This document shows positions 34,873-43,691 of a stretch of DNA of 64,000 bases, one piece after another. The DNA lies in assembly GCA_963751105.1 (NCBI GenBank), contig CAVVTG010000002.1:2232001-2296000 (forward strand). Direction: 5' to 3'. Under the pieces are notes generated by a model. It searched no databases, was not told the DNA's origin, and saw nothing but the letters and a program-made list of their open reading frames with translations. Both the position numbers and the translations under genes were made by a program. Positions within the stretch are counted from its first letter, which is position 1; each line of letters starts with the position of its first letter. The DNA comes from JACVRW01 sp963751105. Its GTDB lineage: Bacteria; Actinomycetota; Thermoleophilia; Solirubrobacterales; Thermoleophilaceae.

Positions 34873-35065
34873 CCTGCGCGGCTGGCGGCGCCTGCGCGAG
34901 CAGCGCCGCGTGCGTGAGGCGCTCCTGCTCGACCTGGGCGCGCTCGTCTACGAGCTTCACCGCCAGGGCCGCCGCGCGCCCGACCTGTTGCAGGAGAAGG
35001 CCATCGAGCTCGGCAAGGTCGACCGCGAGGTGCGCGAGCTCGAGGAAGCGCTGGAGCGGCGGTGA
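34865..35065 (+). CDS. Small coiled-coil protein of unknown function
   Basis: A 66-residue protein made almost entirely of charged helix: LRGWRRLREQRRVREALLLDLGALVYELHRQGR, then LLQEKAIELGKVDREVRELEEALERR. It overlaps the glycosyltransferase gene by eight bases and the SPOR gene by four (GTGA), so it is translated with them. The heptad-like Leu spacing suggests a coiled coil. No family recognised. Confidence 0.7.
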   Translation: MADLRGWRRLREQRRVREALLLDLGALVYELHRQGRRAPDLLQEKAIELGKVDREVRELEEALERR

Positions 35066-35712
35066 GCGAGGACCAGCCCTGTCCCAACTGCGGCGAGCCG
35101 GTGGATCCACGTCAGCTGGTGTGCGTGCACTGCGGCGAGCGAATCGCCCTCGCCGAGCGGCGCTCGTGGGCCAACGAGCCGGTCACCGCGATCGCGGCCG
35201 CGCTGATGGCGGTGATCGTCATCGGCGCGGGACTGTTCGGCTTCGCGATCGCCGAGCTGCTCGACGACGACGGGGGCGGAGGCGGTGGTGGCGACGCTCC
35301 TGCCGTGGTGTCCGGGGCCGGCCAGGAGAGCGAATCGTCGACGCGCACCACGCTGCCGCCCGAGCGTGAGCCGACCGAGGCCGAGACGCAGACGGAGGCC
35401 GCGACCGAGACGGCGCCGGCCACGGAGTCGCGCGCCGGCGCCCTCCCCGGTTGGCCCGACGGGCTGAACGCCCACACAGTGGTGCTCGTGAGCTCGAGCG
35501 ACGGCCCGGCCGCCCGCGACGTGGCCAGGGAGGCCCGCAGCTCGGGCCTCGAGGCGGGGCTCTTCCGCTCGGATCCGTACGATCTCGGCACGGGGCTGTA
35601 CATCGTCTACTCGGGTCGCTTCGACACGTTCGAGGGTGCGGCACGCCAGGCCGCGGGGCTGCAGGAGCGTTACCCGGGGGCCTACCCGCAGCTGGTTCAG
35701 AGAGGCCAGTAG
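35062..35712 (+). CDS. Zinc-ribbon, membrane and SPOR-domain protein
   Basis: A 216-residue protein in three parts. A cytoplasmic zinc ribbon has CPNC and CVHC pairs (about residues 7-10 and 21-24). A membrane helix follows (AAALMAVIVIGAGLFGFAIAEL), then a Gly/Thr/Glu-rich linker, and a C-terminal SPOR-like domain (HTVVLVSSSDGPAARDVARE, GLYIVYSGRFDTFEGAARQAA). SPOR domains bind glycan strands stripped of stem peptides at division sites. Its place after asnB and GT4 supports a wall role. The end overlaps the convergent HDAC gene by 16 bases. Confidence 0.82.
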   Translation: MSEDQPCPNCGEPVDPRQLVCVHCGERIALAERRSWANEPVTAIAAALMAVIVIGAGLFGFAIAELLDDDGGGGGGGDAPAVVSGAGQESESSTRTTLPPEREPTEAETQTEAATETAPATESRAGALPGWPDGLNAHTVVLVSSSDGPAARDVAREARSSGLEAGLFRSDPYDLGTGLYIVYSGRFDTFEGAARQAAGLQERYPGAYPQLVQRGQ

Positions 35713-36705
35713 CGCCCGAGCACGCCGGTGGCCTGCTCGGCCAGCGGATGGCGCTCCACTCCCGCCGGCGGCTCGCCGGAGCCGCCGAGCGCCTCCATCG
35801 TCTCGGCCACCGAGCCGGCCAGCGCGTGGAGGTCGTAGCCGCCCTCGAGCACCACGCCCACGGGTGCGTCGAGCTCCTCGCCGAGCGCGCGGACCTGGCG
35901 TGACAGAGCGCCGTAGGACGACGTGGAGAGGGCCAGTCCACCGAGTGGGTCGTCGCGGTGGGCGTCGTAGCCCCCGGAGATCAGGATCAGGTCGGGGCGG
36001 TAGGCCCGGGCGGCGGGCGCCACCACGTGTTCGACCAGCGACAGGAACGCCGGCTCACCGGTGCCGGCGGGCACGGGCAGGTTGAACGAGAAGCCCTCGC
36101 CCTCCGCCCTCGCCGACGTCGGCCAGCGGGCCCGAGCCGGGCCAGAACGGCGACTGGTGGATGCTGGCGAACAGGACCTCACGGGAGTCGTGGAAGATCG
36201 CGTTCGTCCCGTTGCCGTGGTGCACGTCCCAGTCGAGCACCAGGACTCGCTCGGCGCCGAGCGAGTCCAGCGCGTGGCGGGCGGCCACGGCGACGGTGGC
36301 GAACAGGCAGAAGCCCATCGCCCGCGAGGGCTCCGCGTGGTGGCCCGGCGGCCGCAGGCAGCTGAAACCGGCCCGCTCGCCGTCGCCCATCAGCGACTCG
36401 ACCATGGCGCACGCGCCCCCGGCGGCGCGCAGCGCCGCATCGAGGCTGCCCGGGCTGGTCGGGGTGTCCAGGTCGAAGGCCGCGCCGCGCGCACAGGTGG
36501 CGCGTACGAGCTCGATGTAGTCGGCGGGATGCACCCGCAGCAGCTGCTCCTCGGTGGCGGCGGGCGCCTCGCGCAGCTCCCAGCCGAGCCAGTCGCGGCG
36601 CCGAAGCTCCGCCTCGATCGCCCGGATCCGCTCGGTGCGCTCGGGGTGCCCCGGACCGGTGTCGTGGGCGAGCGAGGCGGGATGCGAGAAGAAGGGCGGA
36701 GACAC
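35697..36705 (-). CDS. Histone deacetylase-like (AcuC/HDAC superfamily) protein, broken by a frameshift
   Basis: The zinc-dependent deacetylase fold is clear over two frames: HDTGPGHPERTERI at the start, FSCLRPPGHHAEPSRAMGFC (general-base His pair), VLVLDWDVHHGNGT and IHQSPFWPG in the first frame, then FNLPVPAGTG, LILISGGYDAHRDDPLG and VLEGGYDLHAL in the second. The join lies at about 36101-36108; deleting one base gives DVGEGEGEGFSFNLP. Restored length is 335 residues, normal for bacterial HDAC-like amidohydrolases that act on acetylated lysine or polyamines. The start is a GTG at 36705. Confidence 0.88.
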
Positions 36706-36731
36706 GCGCGCCGGTACGGTACCCGGGCGCC

Positions 36732-38204
36732 GTGGTCGAGACAGGTCCTGAGCCCATTCGCACCGACGTGGCAGTGGTGGGCGCCGGCGCCGCCGGGCTG
36801 TACTCGGCGCTGGTGGCCGCGCGCGAGGGCGCCCGGGTGGCGCTGGTCAGCCGCTCGCCCCTCGCTCAGACGGCGAGCTTCTGGGCTCAGGGTGGGATCG
36901 CCGCGGCGCTGGCGGCGGACGACTCGCCCGAGCTCCACGTGGAGGACACCCTCACCGCCGGGCGCGAGGCCGCGCGGGAGAGCGCCGTGCGCGTGCTCTG
37001 CCAGGACTCGCCGGACGGCGTGCGCGACCTCGAGGAGCTGGGGGTGCAGTTCGACGCCGACCGCTCCGGCAACCTGGCGCTCGGGCTCGAGGGCGGGCAT
37101 TCGCGCCGGCGCATCGTGCACGCCGGCGGCTCGGCCACCGGCCGGCGCATCACCCGCGAGCTGTCCGCGCTGGCGGCGACCGACGAGCGCATCGTCGTGC
37201 TCGAGCCCCGGGCCGCCACCGGCCTGCTGATCGACGACGGCCGCTGCGCCGGCCTGACCTCGCGCTCGCGTGCCGGCGACGAGCTCGAGGTGCTGGCCCG
37301 CGCGGTGATCCTGGCCACCGGAGGGATGGCGGCCCTGTGGGAGCGCACCACCAACCCGCGCGGCGCGGTGGGCGGCGGCCTGACGCTGGCCGTGGGCGGC
37401 GACGCGGAGCTGGCCGACCTCGAGTTCATGCAGTTTCATCCCACAGCGCTGCGCCTCGACGGGCCCCGCGACGGCTTTCTCATCACCGAGGCGGTGCGCG
37501 GCGAGGGTGCCCTGCTGCTCAACGAGGAGGGCGAGCGCTTCGTCGACGAGCTCGACCCGCGCGACGCCGTGGCGCTCGCGATACAGGCCGAGCTCAACCG
37601 TGCGGGCGCACAGGCGGTGAGCCTCGACATGCGCGAGGTCGACGTCGGCCGCTTCCCCAACATCGGCGCGGCGCTGGCCGAGGTCGGCCTGGATCCCGCT
37701 CGCGACCTGATCCCCGTCGCGCCCGCGGCGCACTACACGATGGGGGGCGTGGCCGCCGACATCGACGGCCGCTCCTCGTTGCCCGGGCTCTACGCCGTGG
37801 GGGAATGCGCCTGCACCGGTCTCCACGGCGCCAACCGGCTGGCCTCGAACTCCCTGGCCGAGTGCTTCGTCTTCGGGCGGCGCGCGGCACTTGCGGCTCT
37901 GGACGATCCCGAGCCGCCGGCGCGGGCGCCCGCGCCCGAGTCCGTGGTCGGTGCCGTGCCCGGCGAGGAGACCAGGGCCGCGCTGTGGCGCGACGCGGGC
38001 CTGTTGCGCGACCCGCAGCGCCTGGCCGGCCTTCTCGACGACCCGTTCCCGCTCGCGCGCCTGATCGCCGCCTCCGCGCTGGCCCGGGAGGAGAGCCGTG
38101 GGGCGCACCAGCGCACCGACCATCCCGGCACCGACCCGGCCCTCGACCACCTGCATACCCTGGTGGGCCGCGGCGCCGAGCCGCGCTTCGAGCGATGGGA
38201 ATGA
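36732..38204 (+). CDS. nadB: L-aspartate oxidase
   Basis: A 490-residue FAD enzyme that oxidises L-aspartate to iminoaspartate for quinolinate and NAD synthesis. It shows the FAD motif VVGAGAAGLYSAL, SFWAQGGIAAAL, the His-containing RRRIVHAGGSATGRRI, EFMQFHPTAL, AAHYTMGGVAADIDGRSS and GLHGANRLASNSLAE. nadA and nadC, often adjacent, are not here. The GTG start lies 26 bases from the divergent HDAC gene. The following flavin reductase overlaps its stop. Confidence 0.94.
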   Translation: MVETGPEPIRTDVAVVGAGAAGLYSALVAAREGARVALVSRSPLAQTASFWAQGGIAAALAADDSPELHVEDTLTAGREAARESAVRVLCQDSPDGVRDLEELGVQFDADRSGNLALGLEGGHSRRRIVHAGGSATGRRITRELSALAATDERIVVLEPRAATGLLIDDGRCAGLTSRSRAGDELEVLARAVILATGGMAALWERTTNPRGAVGGGLTLAVGGDAELADLEFMQFHPTALRLDGPRDGFLITEAVRGEGALLLNEEGERFVDELDPRDAVALAIQAELNRAGAQAVSLDMREVDVGRFPNIGAALAEVGLDPARDLIPVAPAAHYTMGGVAADIDGRSSLPGLYAVGECACTGLHGANRLASNSLAECFVFGRRAALAALDDPEPPARAPAPESVVGAVPGEETRAALWRDAGLLRDPQRLAGLLDDPFPLARLIAASALAREESRGAHQRTDHPGTDPALDHLHTLVGRGAEPRFERWE

Positions 38205-38692
38205 CCGGCGACACCCCGGTGCACGAGCTGTTCACCGAGTCCATGACGCTGCTGGCGTCGGGAGTGTCCGTGATCACCGCCCGCCGGGGCGACGGCGCTC
38301 CGTGCGGGCTGGCCGCGACCTCGGTGGCCTCCTTCAGCGACGATCCGCCGTCGCTCATGTGCTCGATCTGGCACCGCTCGCGCTGCCACGACGCGCTCGC
38401 GGCGAGCGACCACTTCGGGGTGCACCTGCTGCGCAGCGACGAGCTCGCGCTCGCGCATCGCTTCGCCGACCGCGAGCTGCCGGACAAGTTCGACGGGCTC
38501 GGCTGGTCCTGGGACGGCGACGTGCCCGAGCTTCGGGGCACACTCGCCTATCTGCGCTGCCGGCGCGCCGACAACTTCATGCGCTACGACCACACCGTCC
38601 TGATCGGCGACCTCGACGGCGGCCGCATCGAGGAGGGCCACCCGCTGCTATACGCGCGGCGGCGCATGGACTGGCTCCTGCACCCTTCTTAA
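38201..38692 (+). CDS. Flavin reductase-like (FMN-binding) domain protein
   Basis: A 163-residue protein with the split-barrel flavin reductase fold: MTLLASGVSVITARRGDGAPCGLAATSVASFSDDPPSLMCSI is the typical opening (read in parts: SGVSVITAR, GLAATSVASFS, DPPSLMCSI), followed by FGVHLLRSDE and HTVLIGDLDGG. Such proteins use NAD(P)H to reduce FMN or FAD, sometimes for a partner monooxygenase. I prefer the ATG at 38201 that overlaps the nadB stop; another ATG lies six bases upstream. Co-translation with flavoenzyme NadB is notable. Confidence 0.86.
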   Translation: MTGDTPVHELFTESMTLLASGVSVITARRGDGAPCGLAATSVASFSDDPPSLMCSIWHRSRCHDALAASDHFGVHLLRSDELALAHRFADRELPDKFDGLGWSWDGDVPELRGTLAYLRCRRADNFMRYDHTVLIGDLDGGRIEEGHPLLYARRRMDWLLHPS

Positions 38693-38762
38693 CGCCAACT
38701 CAACATTCGGAGCGTTCCCGGGAGCAAGGAGTCAGAACGAGGGCAAGGGAGGCCCGAAGCCG

Positions 38763-39188
38763 ATGTACCAATTCAGTCGCTCGCTGTACCGGGAGTTGGC
38801 CCCGCACGTCGTTGCCGGCAACGGCGAGGACATTGCGGCCGCGAGGCTGAGGTTCCTGAGGGCGTGCGAGTCGTCGATGGAGCGGCTCGCGCTCGACCGG
38901 CACTATTTCGGCAAGCCGGTCAGGACGCTGTTCAGGGACATACGCCACTTCTTCCCGATGGCCGAGCAGCTGCGCGTCTACCGGATGTGTCAGGGGCACA
39001 TGACGCTTGCCGTGCACTACGTCGACAGCCAGCTCCGGACTGGCGTCACATTCGACGGCAGTCCGGTGTGCTGCCACGCGAGCACGCGGCGGGGCACCCC
39101 GTGCCAGCGTGTGCCGCTGCCGAGTAGCAAGTACTGCCCGTCGCACAAGCACCTCGGCGAGGTCGTCGCCGAGGTGGTTGCCGCCTGA
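38763..39188 (+). CDS. Protein of unknown function with C-terminal Cys/His cluster
   Basis: A 141-residue protein. The first 90 residues are helical (YRELAPHVVAGNGEDIAAARLRFLRACESSMERLA, read as several helices). The end holds a compact Cys/His knuckle: CCHASTRRGTPCQR then KYCPSHKH, a pattern CxxxTRxGxPC...YCxxH found repeatedly in this lineage and probably binding zinc. Function is unknown; nucleic-acid binding is one possibility. A GGGAGG ribosome-binding site at 38747-38752 supports the start. Base composition is slightly lower in GC than its neighbours. Confidence 0.7.
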   Translation: MYQFSRSLYRELAPHVVAGNGEDIAAARLRFLRACESSMERLALDRHYFGKPVRTLFRDIRHFFPMAEQLRVYRMCQGHMTLAVHYVDSQLRTGVTFDGSPVCCHASTRRGTPCQRVPLPSSKYCPSHKHLGEVVAEVVAA

Positions 39189-39210
39189 AGGCAATAGCGT
39201 CCACCCCGGG

Positions 39211-41157
39211 ATGATTCTCGGGGTGGACGTCGGCGGCACCTTCACCGACGCGGCCCTGCTCACCGGCGAGCGGCTGCACACCGCCAAGGCTCCCACCACC
39301 CCGGACGACCAGTCCGAGGGAGTGATGAGCGCCGTGAGCGAGGTGCTCGACCAGGCGGGCGCGGAGGCCGGCGCGGTGTCTCGCTTCGTGCACGGCATGA
39401 CCGTGGGCACGAACGCGCTGCTCGAGGGGCGGGTGGCCCGCACGGCTCTGCTCGCCACCGAGGGCTTCACCGACCTGGAGGAGCTTGGCCGCCAGGCGCG
39501 CCCCGAGCTGTACCGGCTCTGCGCCGGACATCCGCCGCCGCTCGTGCCCGACGAGCTGAGGTTGCCGGTGCCCGAGCGCACCGGCCCCGACGGCGTGCTG
39601 CGCGAGCTCGACGAGGACGCGCTGCGGGACGCGCTCGGCGACGTCGACGCCGAGTCCGCGGCGGTGTGCCTGCTGTGGGGCTTTCTCCATCCCGGTCACG
39701 AGCAGCGCGTTGCCGAGCTGCTGGGCGAGGAGCTGCCCGACGTCCACGTGTCCACCTCGCACGAGACCGCCGGCGTGTTCCGCGAGTACGAGCGCTGCGC
39801 CACCACCATCGTCGACGCCGCGCTCTCGCCGCTGCTGCGCGGCTACCTCGAGCGCCTGTCCTTCCGGGCCGAGGAGGCGGGCCTGCCCGAACCGGAGGTG
39901 ATGCTCTCGAGCGGCGGCACCGCCGGTGCCGGCACGGCAGCGCGGCACGCGTCGTGGACGGTTCTCTCGGGACCCGCCGGAGGGGCCGTGGGAGCCGCCC
40001 GGGTGGCCGGCGAGGCCGACGCGGTGGGCCTCGACATGGGCGGCACGTCGTGCGACGTCTCGCTGATCGTGGGCGGAGCCGCCGCCGTGGGCAGCGGACG
40101 CGAGGTGGGTGGGCGCGCACTGGCTCTGCCGATGGTCGACGTTCACACCGTGGGCGCCGGGGGCGGCTCGATCGCCTGGCGCGACCCCGGCGGCGCCCTG
40201 CGCGTGGGCCCCCGCTCCGCCGGCGCCGATCCCGGACCCGCCTGTTACGGGCGCGGCGGCGAGAAGCCCACGGTCACCGACGCCAACCTGCTGCTCGGCT
40301 ATCTCGACGCCTCCTCCCCGCTCGCGGGCGGGGTCGAGCTCGACCGCGACGCCGCGGAGCGCGCGGTGGCCGCGCTGGGCGAGGAGCTGGGCCTGGGGGT
40401 CGACGAGACGGCGGCGGGCATCGCGAGGGTCGCGAGCGCGGCGATGGCCCAGGCGGTGCGGGTGGTGACCGTCGAGCGGGGCATCGATCCCCGCGGCCTC
40501 ACCCTGATCCCCTTCGGCGGCGCCGGCCCGCTGCACGCGGCGCAGATCGCGGACGAGCTGGGCGTCGAGCGCGTGGTGGTTCCGCTGGCCAGCGGCGTGC
40601 TCTCGGCGCTGGGACTCGTGGTCTCCGAGCGCCGCCGAGACCTGGTGGAGAGCGTGCTGCTCGCCGGCGACGACCTGACGGGCGAGAACGCGGCCGAGGT
40701 GGTGGAGCGCCTGGGCGAGAAGGGCCGGGAGGAGCTGGGCGAGCCGGAGGCCGAGCTGCGCGCGGTCTACGACCTGCGCTACGCGGGCCAGGCGTTCGAG
40801 CTGTCGGTTCCCGGTGAGCTCTCGCCCGATCCCGATCGCCTGCGCTCGGACTTCGACGACGCGCACGACGAGCGCTACGGCTACAGCGACCCCGACGCCG
40901 AGCTCGAGCTGGTCACGATCCGGGTGGCGGCGGCCCTGCCCGGGGCCGAGCCCTCGCCGGCCACCTCGGAGGAGGGCGAGGAGCGCGGCACGCGCAGGCT
41001 GCGCTTCGGCGACGAGGAGAGGGAGGCGCCGGTGCTGGGCCCGGGCGAGGCCGAGCTCGACGGCCCGGCCGTCTTCGAACTGCCCGGGGCGACGCTGGTG
41101 GTGCCGCCCGGGTGGCACGCCGAGGCCGATGCCGACGGCGTGGTGATCACCCGGTGA
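39211..41157 (+). CDS. hyuA: Hydantoinase/oxoprolinase A-type subunit
   Basis: A 648-residue HyuA-family protein with an actin-like ATPase fold: GVDVGGTFTDAALL (phosphate 1), MTVGTNALLEGRVARTAL, LLSSGGTAGAG and GLDMGGTSCDVSLI (phosphate 2), then TLIPFGGAGPLHA and a C-terminal beta domain. The family performs ATP-dependent opening of hydantoins, 5-oxoproline or related rings, or carboxylates acetone-type substrates. Only 648 residues long, it lacks some of the usual C-terminal region (family about 680-700). The GTGA overlap with hyuB shows a two-subunit enzyme. Confidence 0.9.
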   Translation: MILGVDVGGTFTDAALLTGERLHTAKAPTTPDDQSEGVMSAVSEVLDQAGAEAGAVSRFVHGMTVGTNALLEGRVARTALLATEGFTDLEELGRQARPELYRLCAGHPPPLVPDELRLPVPERTGPDGVLRELDEDALRDALGDVDAESAAVCLLWGFLHPGHEQRVAELLGEELPDVHVSTSHETAGVFREYERCATTIVDAALSPLLRGYLERLSFRAEEAGLPEPEVMLSSGGTAGAGTAARHASWTVLSGPAGGAVGAARVAGEADAVGLDMGGTSCDVSLIVGGAAAVGSGREVGGRALALPMVDVHTVGAGGGSIAWRDPGGALRVGPRSAGADPGPACYGRGGEKPTVTDANLLLGYLDASSPLAGGVELDRDAAERAVAALGEELGLGVDETAAGIARVASAAMAQAVRVVTVERGIDPRGLTLIPFGGAGPLHAAQIADELGVERVVVPLASGVLSALGLVVSERRRDLVESVLLAGDDLTGENAAEVVERLGEKGREELGEPEAELRAVYDLRYAGQAFELSVPGELSPDPDRLRSDFDDAHDERYGYSDPDAELELVTIRVAAALPGAEPSPATSEEGEERGTRRLRFGDEEREAPVLGPGEAELDGPAVFELPGATLVVPPGWHAEADADGVVITR

Positions 41158-42641
41158 GCGGCATGGACCCCGTGACGCTGCAGGTGATGCTCGGGGCATT
41201 GCGCGCGGCGTGCGACGAGATGGGCGCCGTGCTGGTGCGCTCGGCCCACTCGGCCAACATCAAGGAGCGCCGCGACGCGTCCACGGCGCTGTTCGACCGG
41301 CGCGGGCGAATGGTCATGCAGGCCGAGCACATCCCGGTGCACCTCGGCGCCATGCCCTCGGCCGTGGCCGCGGTGCTGGACGAGGACCACGAGCCGGAGC
41401 TGAGCTGGATCCTCAACGATCCCTTTCAGGGCGGGACCCACCTCCCCGACATCACGGTGATCACGCCGCTCTTCCACGACGACGAGCTGGTGGGCTTCGC
41501 CGCCAGCCGCGCCCACCATGCCGACGTCGGAGGCAGCCAGCCGGGCAGCCTGCCCACGGACTCGACCACGCTCGAGGAGGAGGGCGTGGTCATCCCGCCC
41601 ACGCGGATCGAGCCGGACACGCTCGAGGAGCTGGTCGAGCAGATGCGCGGCCCGCGTCAGCGCGAGGCCGACCTGCGTGCGCAGCTGGCCGCCGGACGGG
41701 CGGGCGCCGAGCGCGTGGCGGCGCTGATCGAGCGCTACGGGCTGGACACCTACGGCGATGCCCTCGAGGAGACGCTCGACTACGCGGAGAAGCGCACAAG
41801 GGCGCGCATCTCGGAGCTCGAGGACGGCGAGCGCGAGGCCCGCGACGTGCTCGAGGCGGCCGGCGGCGACGACCTCGAGCTGCGCCTGAAGGCCACGGTC
41901 GACGGCGACTCCGTGACCCTCGACTTCACGGGCTCGGCCGATCAGCACGAGGGCAACCTCAACTGCCCGCTGGCCGTGACCCTCTCGGCCTGCTACTTCG
42001 CGGTCCGCGTGCTGGCCGACCCGGACGTGCCGGCCTGCGAGGGCGCCTATCGGCCGGTGGAGGTGATCGCGCCGGAGGGCACGCTGCTCAACGCCCGTTC
42101 ACCGGCCGCCGTGGTGGCGGGCAACACCGAGACCTCGTCGCGGGTGGCCGACCTGGTGCTGGCCGCCTTCGGGTGCGCGCTCGGACAGGGCACGATGAAC
42201 AACTTCACGCTCGGCAACGACGGCTTCAACTACTACGAGACGCTCGGCGGCGGCCAGGGCGCCTGCGCCGACGCCGACGGGCCGAGCGCGGTGCACGTGG
42301 CGATGTCCAACACGCTGAACACTCCGGTGGAGGCCCTGGAGCGCGAGTTCCCGGTGCGGGCGATCGAGTACGCGCTGCGTCGCGGCTCGGGTGGAGCGGG
42401 CCGCCAGCGAGGCGGCGACGGAGTGGTGCGCGAGCTCGAGGCGCTCGAGGACATGCACTACTCGCTGATGACCGAGCGGCGCCGCCACGGGCCTCCTGGT
42501 GCGGATGGCGGCGAGCCGGGTAAGCCGGGTCGGAACCTCTTGAACGGGCAGGAGCTGCCCGGCAAGGCATCCGGCACGCTGAGCTCCGGCGACCGGCTGC
42601 GAATCGAGACACCCGGAGGTGGAGGACATGGAGAGGTCTAG
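41154..42641 (+). CDS. hyuB: Hydantoinase B/oxoprolinase B-type subunit
   Basis: A 495-residue HyuB-family protein: DPVTLQVMLGALRAACDEMG, RSAHSANIKERRDAS, AEHIPVHLGAMP, NDPFQGGTHLPDITVITP, FTGSADQHEGNLNCP and NNFTLGNDGFNYYETLGGG. It is the partner of HyuA in ATP-dependent hydantoin or oxoproline hydrolysis. The usual C-terminal region is shortened and ends LRIETPGGGGHGE, the family's common end motif. The next gene, a beta-hydroxyacid dehydrogenase, overlaps its 3' end by 14 bases. Confidence 0.9.
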   Translation: MSGMDPVTLQVMLGALRAACDEMGAVLVRSAHSANIKERRDASTALFDRRGRMVMQAEHIPVHLGAMPSAVAAVLDEDHEPELSWILNDPFQGGTHLPDITVITPLFHDDELVGFAASRAHHADVGGSQPGSLPTDSTTLEEEGVVIPPTRIEPDTLEELVEQMRGPRQREADLRAQLAAGRAGAERVAALIERYGLDTYGDALEETLDYAEKRTRARISELEDGEREARDVLEAAGGDDLELRLKATVDGDSVTLDFTGSADQHEGNLNCPLAVTLSACYFAVRVLADPDVPACEGAYRPVEVIAPEGTLLNARSPAAVVAGNTETSSRVADLVLAAFGCALGQGTMNNFTLGNDGFNYYETLGGGQGACADADGPSAVHVAMSNTLNTPVEALEREFPVRAIEYALRRGSGGAGRQRGGDGVVRELEALEDMHYSLMTERRRHGPPGADGGEPGKPGRNLLNGQELPGKASGTLSSGDRLRIETPGGGGHGEV

Positions 42642-43524
42642 GGGTGTGGCGTCCAGGGGTGTTGCGTTCTTCGGGCTCGGCATGATGGGCGGGCCGATGG
42701 CGGCCAACCTGGCGCGCGCGGGCTTCGAGCTGTCGGTGTGGACCCACAGCGAGGGCAAGGCGCAACGCTTCGCGGACGAGCACGGCGGCTCTTCGGCCGA
42801 CACACCGGCCAACGCTGCCGAGGGTGCAGGCGCGGTGATCACCATGGTCACCGACTCGCCCGAGGTCGAGTCGGTCCTGTTCGGCGACGACGGGGCCGCC
42901 GGCTCCCTGGCGGAGGGAGCCCTCGTGATCGACATGTCGACGATCGCACCGTCGGCCTCGCGGCGGATCGGCGAACGGCTGTCGGAGCAGGGACTCGACT
43001 ACCTGGAGGCACCGGTGTCGGGCTCGCTGCCCAAGGCAGAGGATGGGACCCTCACCATCATGGCCGGAGGCGGGCCTGACACCTTCGAGCGCGCCCGGCC
43101 GCTGTTCGAGGCGATGGGCGAGCGCATCGTCCTGGTGGGTCCCACCGGGCACGCCCAGCTGGCCAAGCTGCTGACCAACACCATGGGCGCCGTGCACGCC
43201 GCGGCCCTCGGCGAGGTGGTGATCGCCGTGCGCAAGGCGGGGATCGACCCGGGGGCGTTCATCGAGGTGGCGTCGGGAAGCGCCGGCAACTCAACCGTGC
43301 TCGCGCTCAAGGGACAGCCGATGTTCGATCACGACTTCGAGCCGCTGTTCAAGCTGGAGCACATGCTGAAGGACGTGCGGCACTGTCTCGCCGAGGCCCG
43401 GGCGCTCGGCGTGGAGCTCCGGCTCGGCGAGCTGGCGGAGACGATCTACGCCCGGGCGGCGGACGAGGGGCACGGCGGTGAGGACTTCGCCGCGGTGGTC
43501 CTCACCCTCGAGGAATCGGCCTGA
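42628..43524 (+). CDS. 3-hydroxyisobutyrate dehydrogenase-family NAD(P)-dependent oxidoreductase
   Basis: A 298-residue beta-hydroxyacid dehydrogenase. It has the dinucleotide motif FFGLGMMGGPMAANLARAG, DMSTIAPSASRRIGE, the substrate-site EAPVSGSLPKAEDGTLTIMAGG and the catalytic Lys segment AKLLTNTMGA. Members oxidise 3-hydroxyisobutyrate, tartronate semialdehyde and related acids or reduce succinic semialdehyde. The GGAGGTGGAGG stretch at 42615-42625 is the ribosome-binding site for the ATG at 42628. It is co-transcribed with hyuAB, so the pathway may degrade a cyclic amide to a hydroxy acid. Confidence 0.87.
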   Translation: MERSRGVASRGVAFFGLGMMGGPMAANLARAGFELSVWTHSEGKAQRFADEHGGSSADTPANAAEGAGAVITMVTDSPEVESVLFGDDGAAGSLAEGALVIDMSTIAPSASRRIGERLSEQGLDYLEAPVSGSLPKAEDGTLTIMAGGGPDTFERARPLFEAMGERIVLVGPTGHAQLAKLLTNTMGAVHAAALGEVVIAVRKAGIDPGAFIEVASGSAGNSTVLALKGQPMFDHDFEPLFKLEHMLKDVRHCLAEARALGVELRLGELAETIYARAADEGHGGEDFAAVVLTLEESA

Positions 43525-43595
43525 CCCCCGCCGGTGATACTGGCCACTCAGCCAAAAATCCGACCCTCAACGTTGCATTCGGCACGAAATCTCCC

Positions 43596-43624
43596 TTGCA
43601 CGCTGGGCTTTCCTGGGTAACAAT
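43596..43624 (+). promoter_or_regulatory. Sigma-70-like promoter upstream of the DUF1802 gene
   Basis: TTGCAC (43596-43601) and AACAAT (43619-43624) are separated by 17 bases, close to the vegetative consensus and unusual in this GC-rich window. The next coding start is 68 bases downstream, after a GGAGGT site (43675-43680). Confidence 0.55.
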
Positions 43625-43691
43625 GGCCGCCCGCGCCCCCCAGCCGGATCAAGCCGAACGCCAGGTGGCGCTATGGAGGTTTTTCTCGTCT

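Noticed and set aside
38195..38200. Earlier ATG for the flavin reductase
   Set aside because: Not excluded, but the ATG at 38201 gives the ATGA overlap seen at most coupled pairs in this window.
39046..41199. Long open frame opposite hyuA
   Set aside because: It is a GC-rich antisense shadow, His/Arg/Ala-rich with no motifs, and hyuA is fully recognisable on the other strand.
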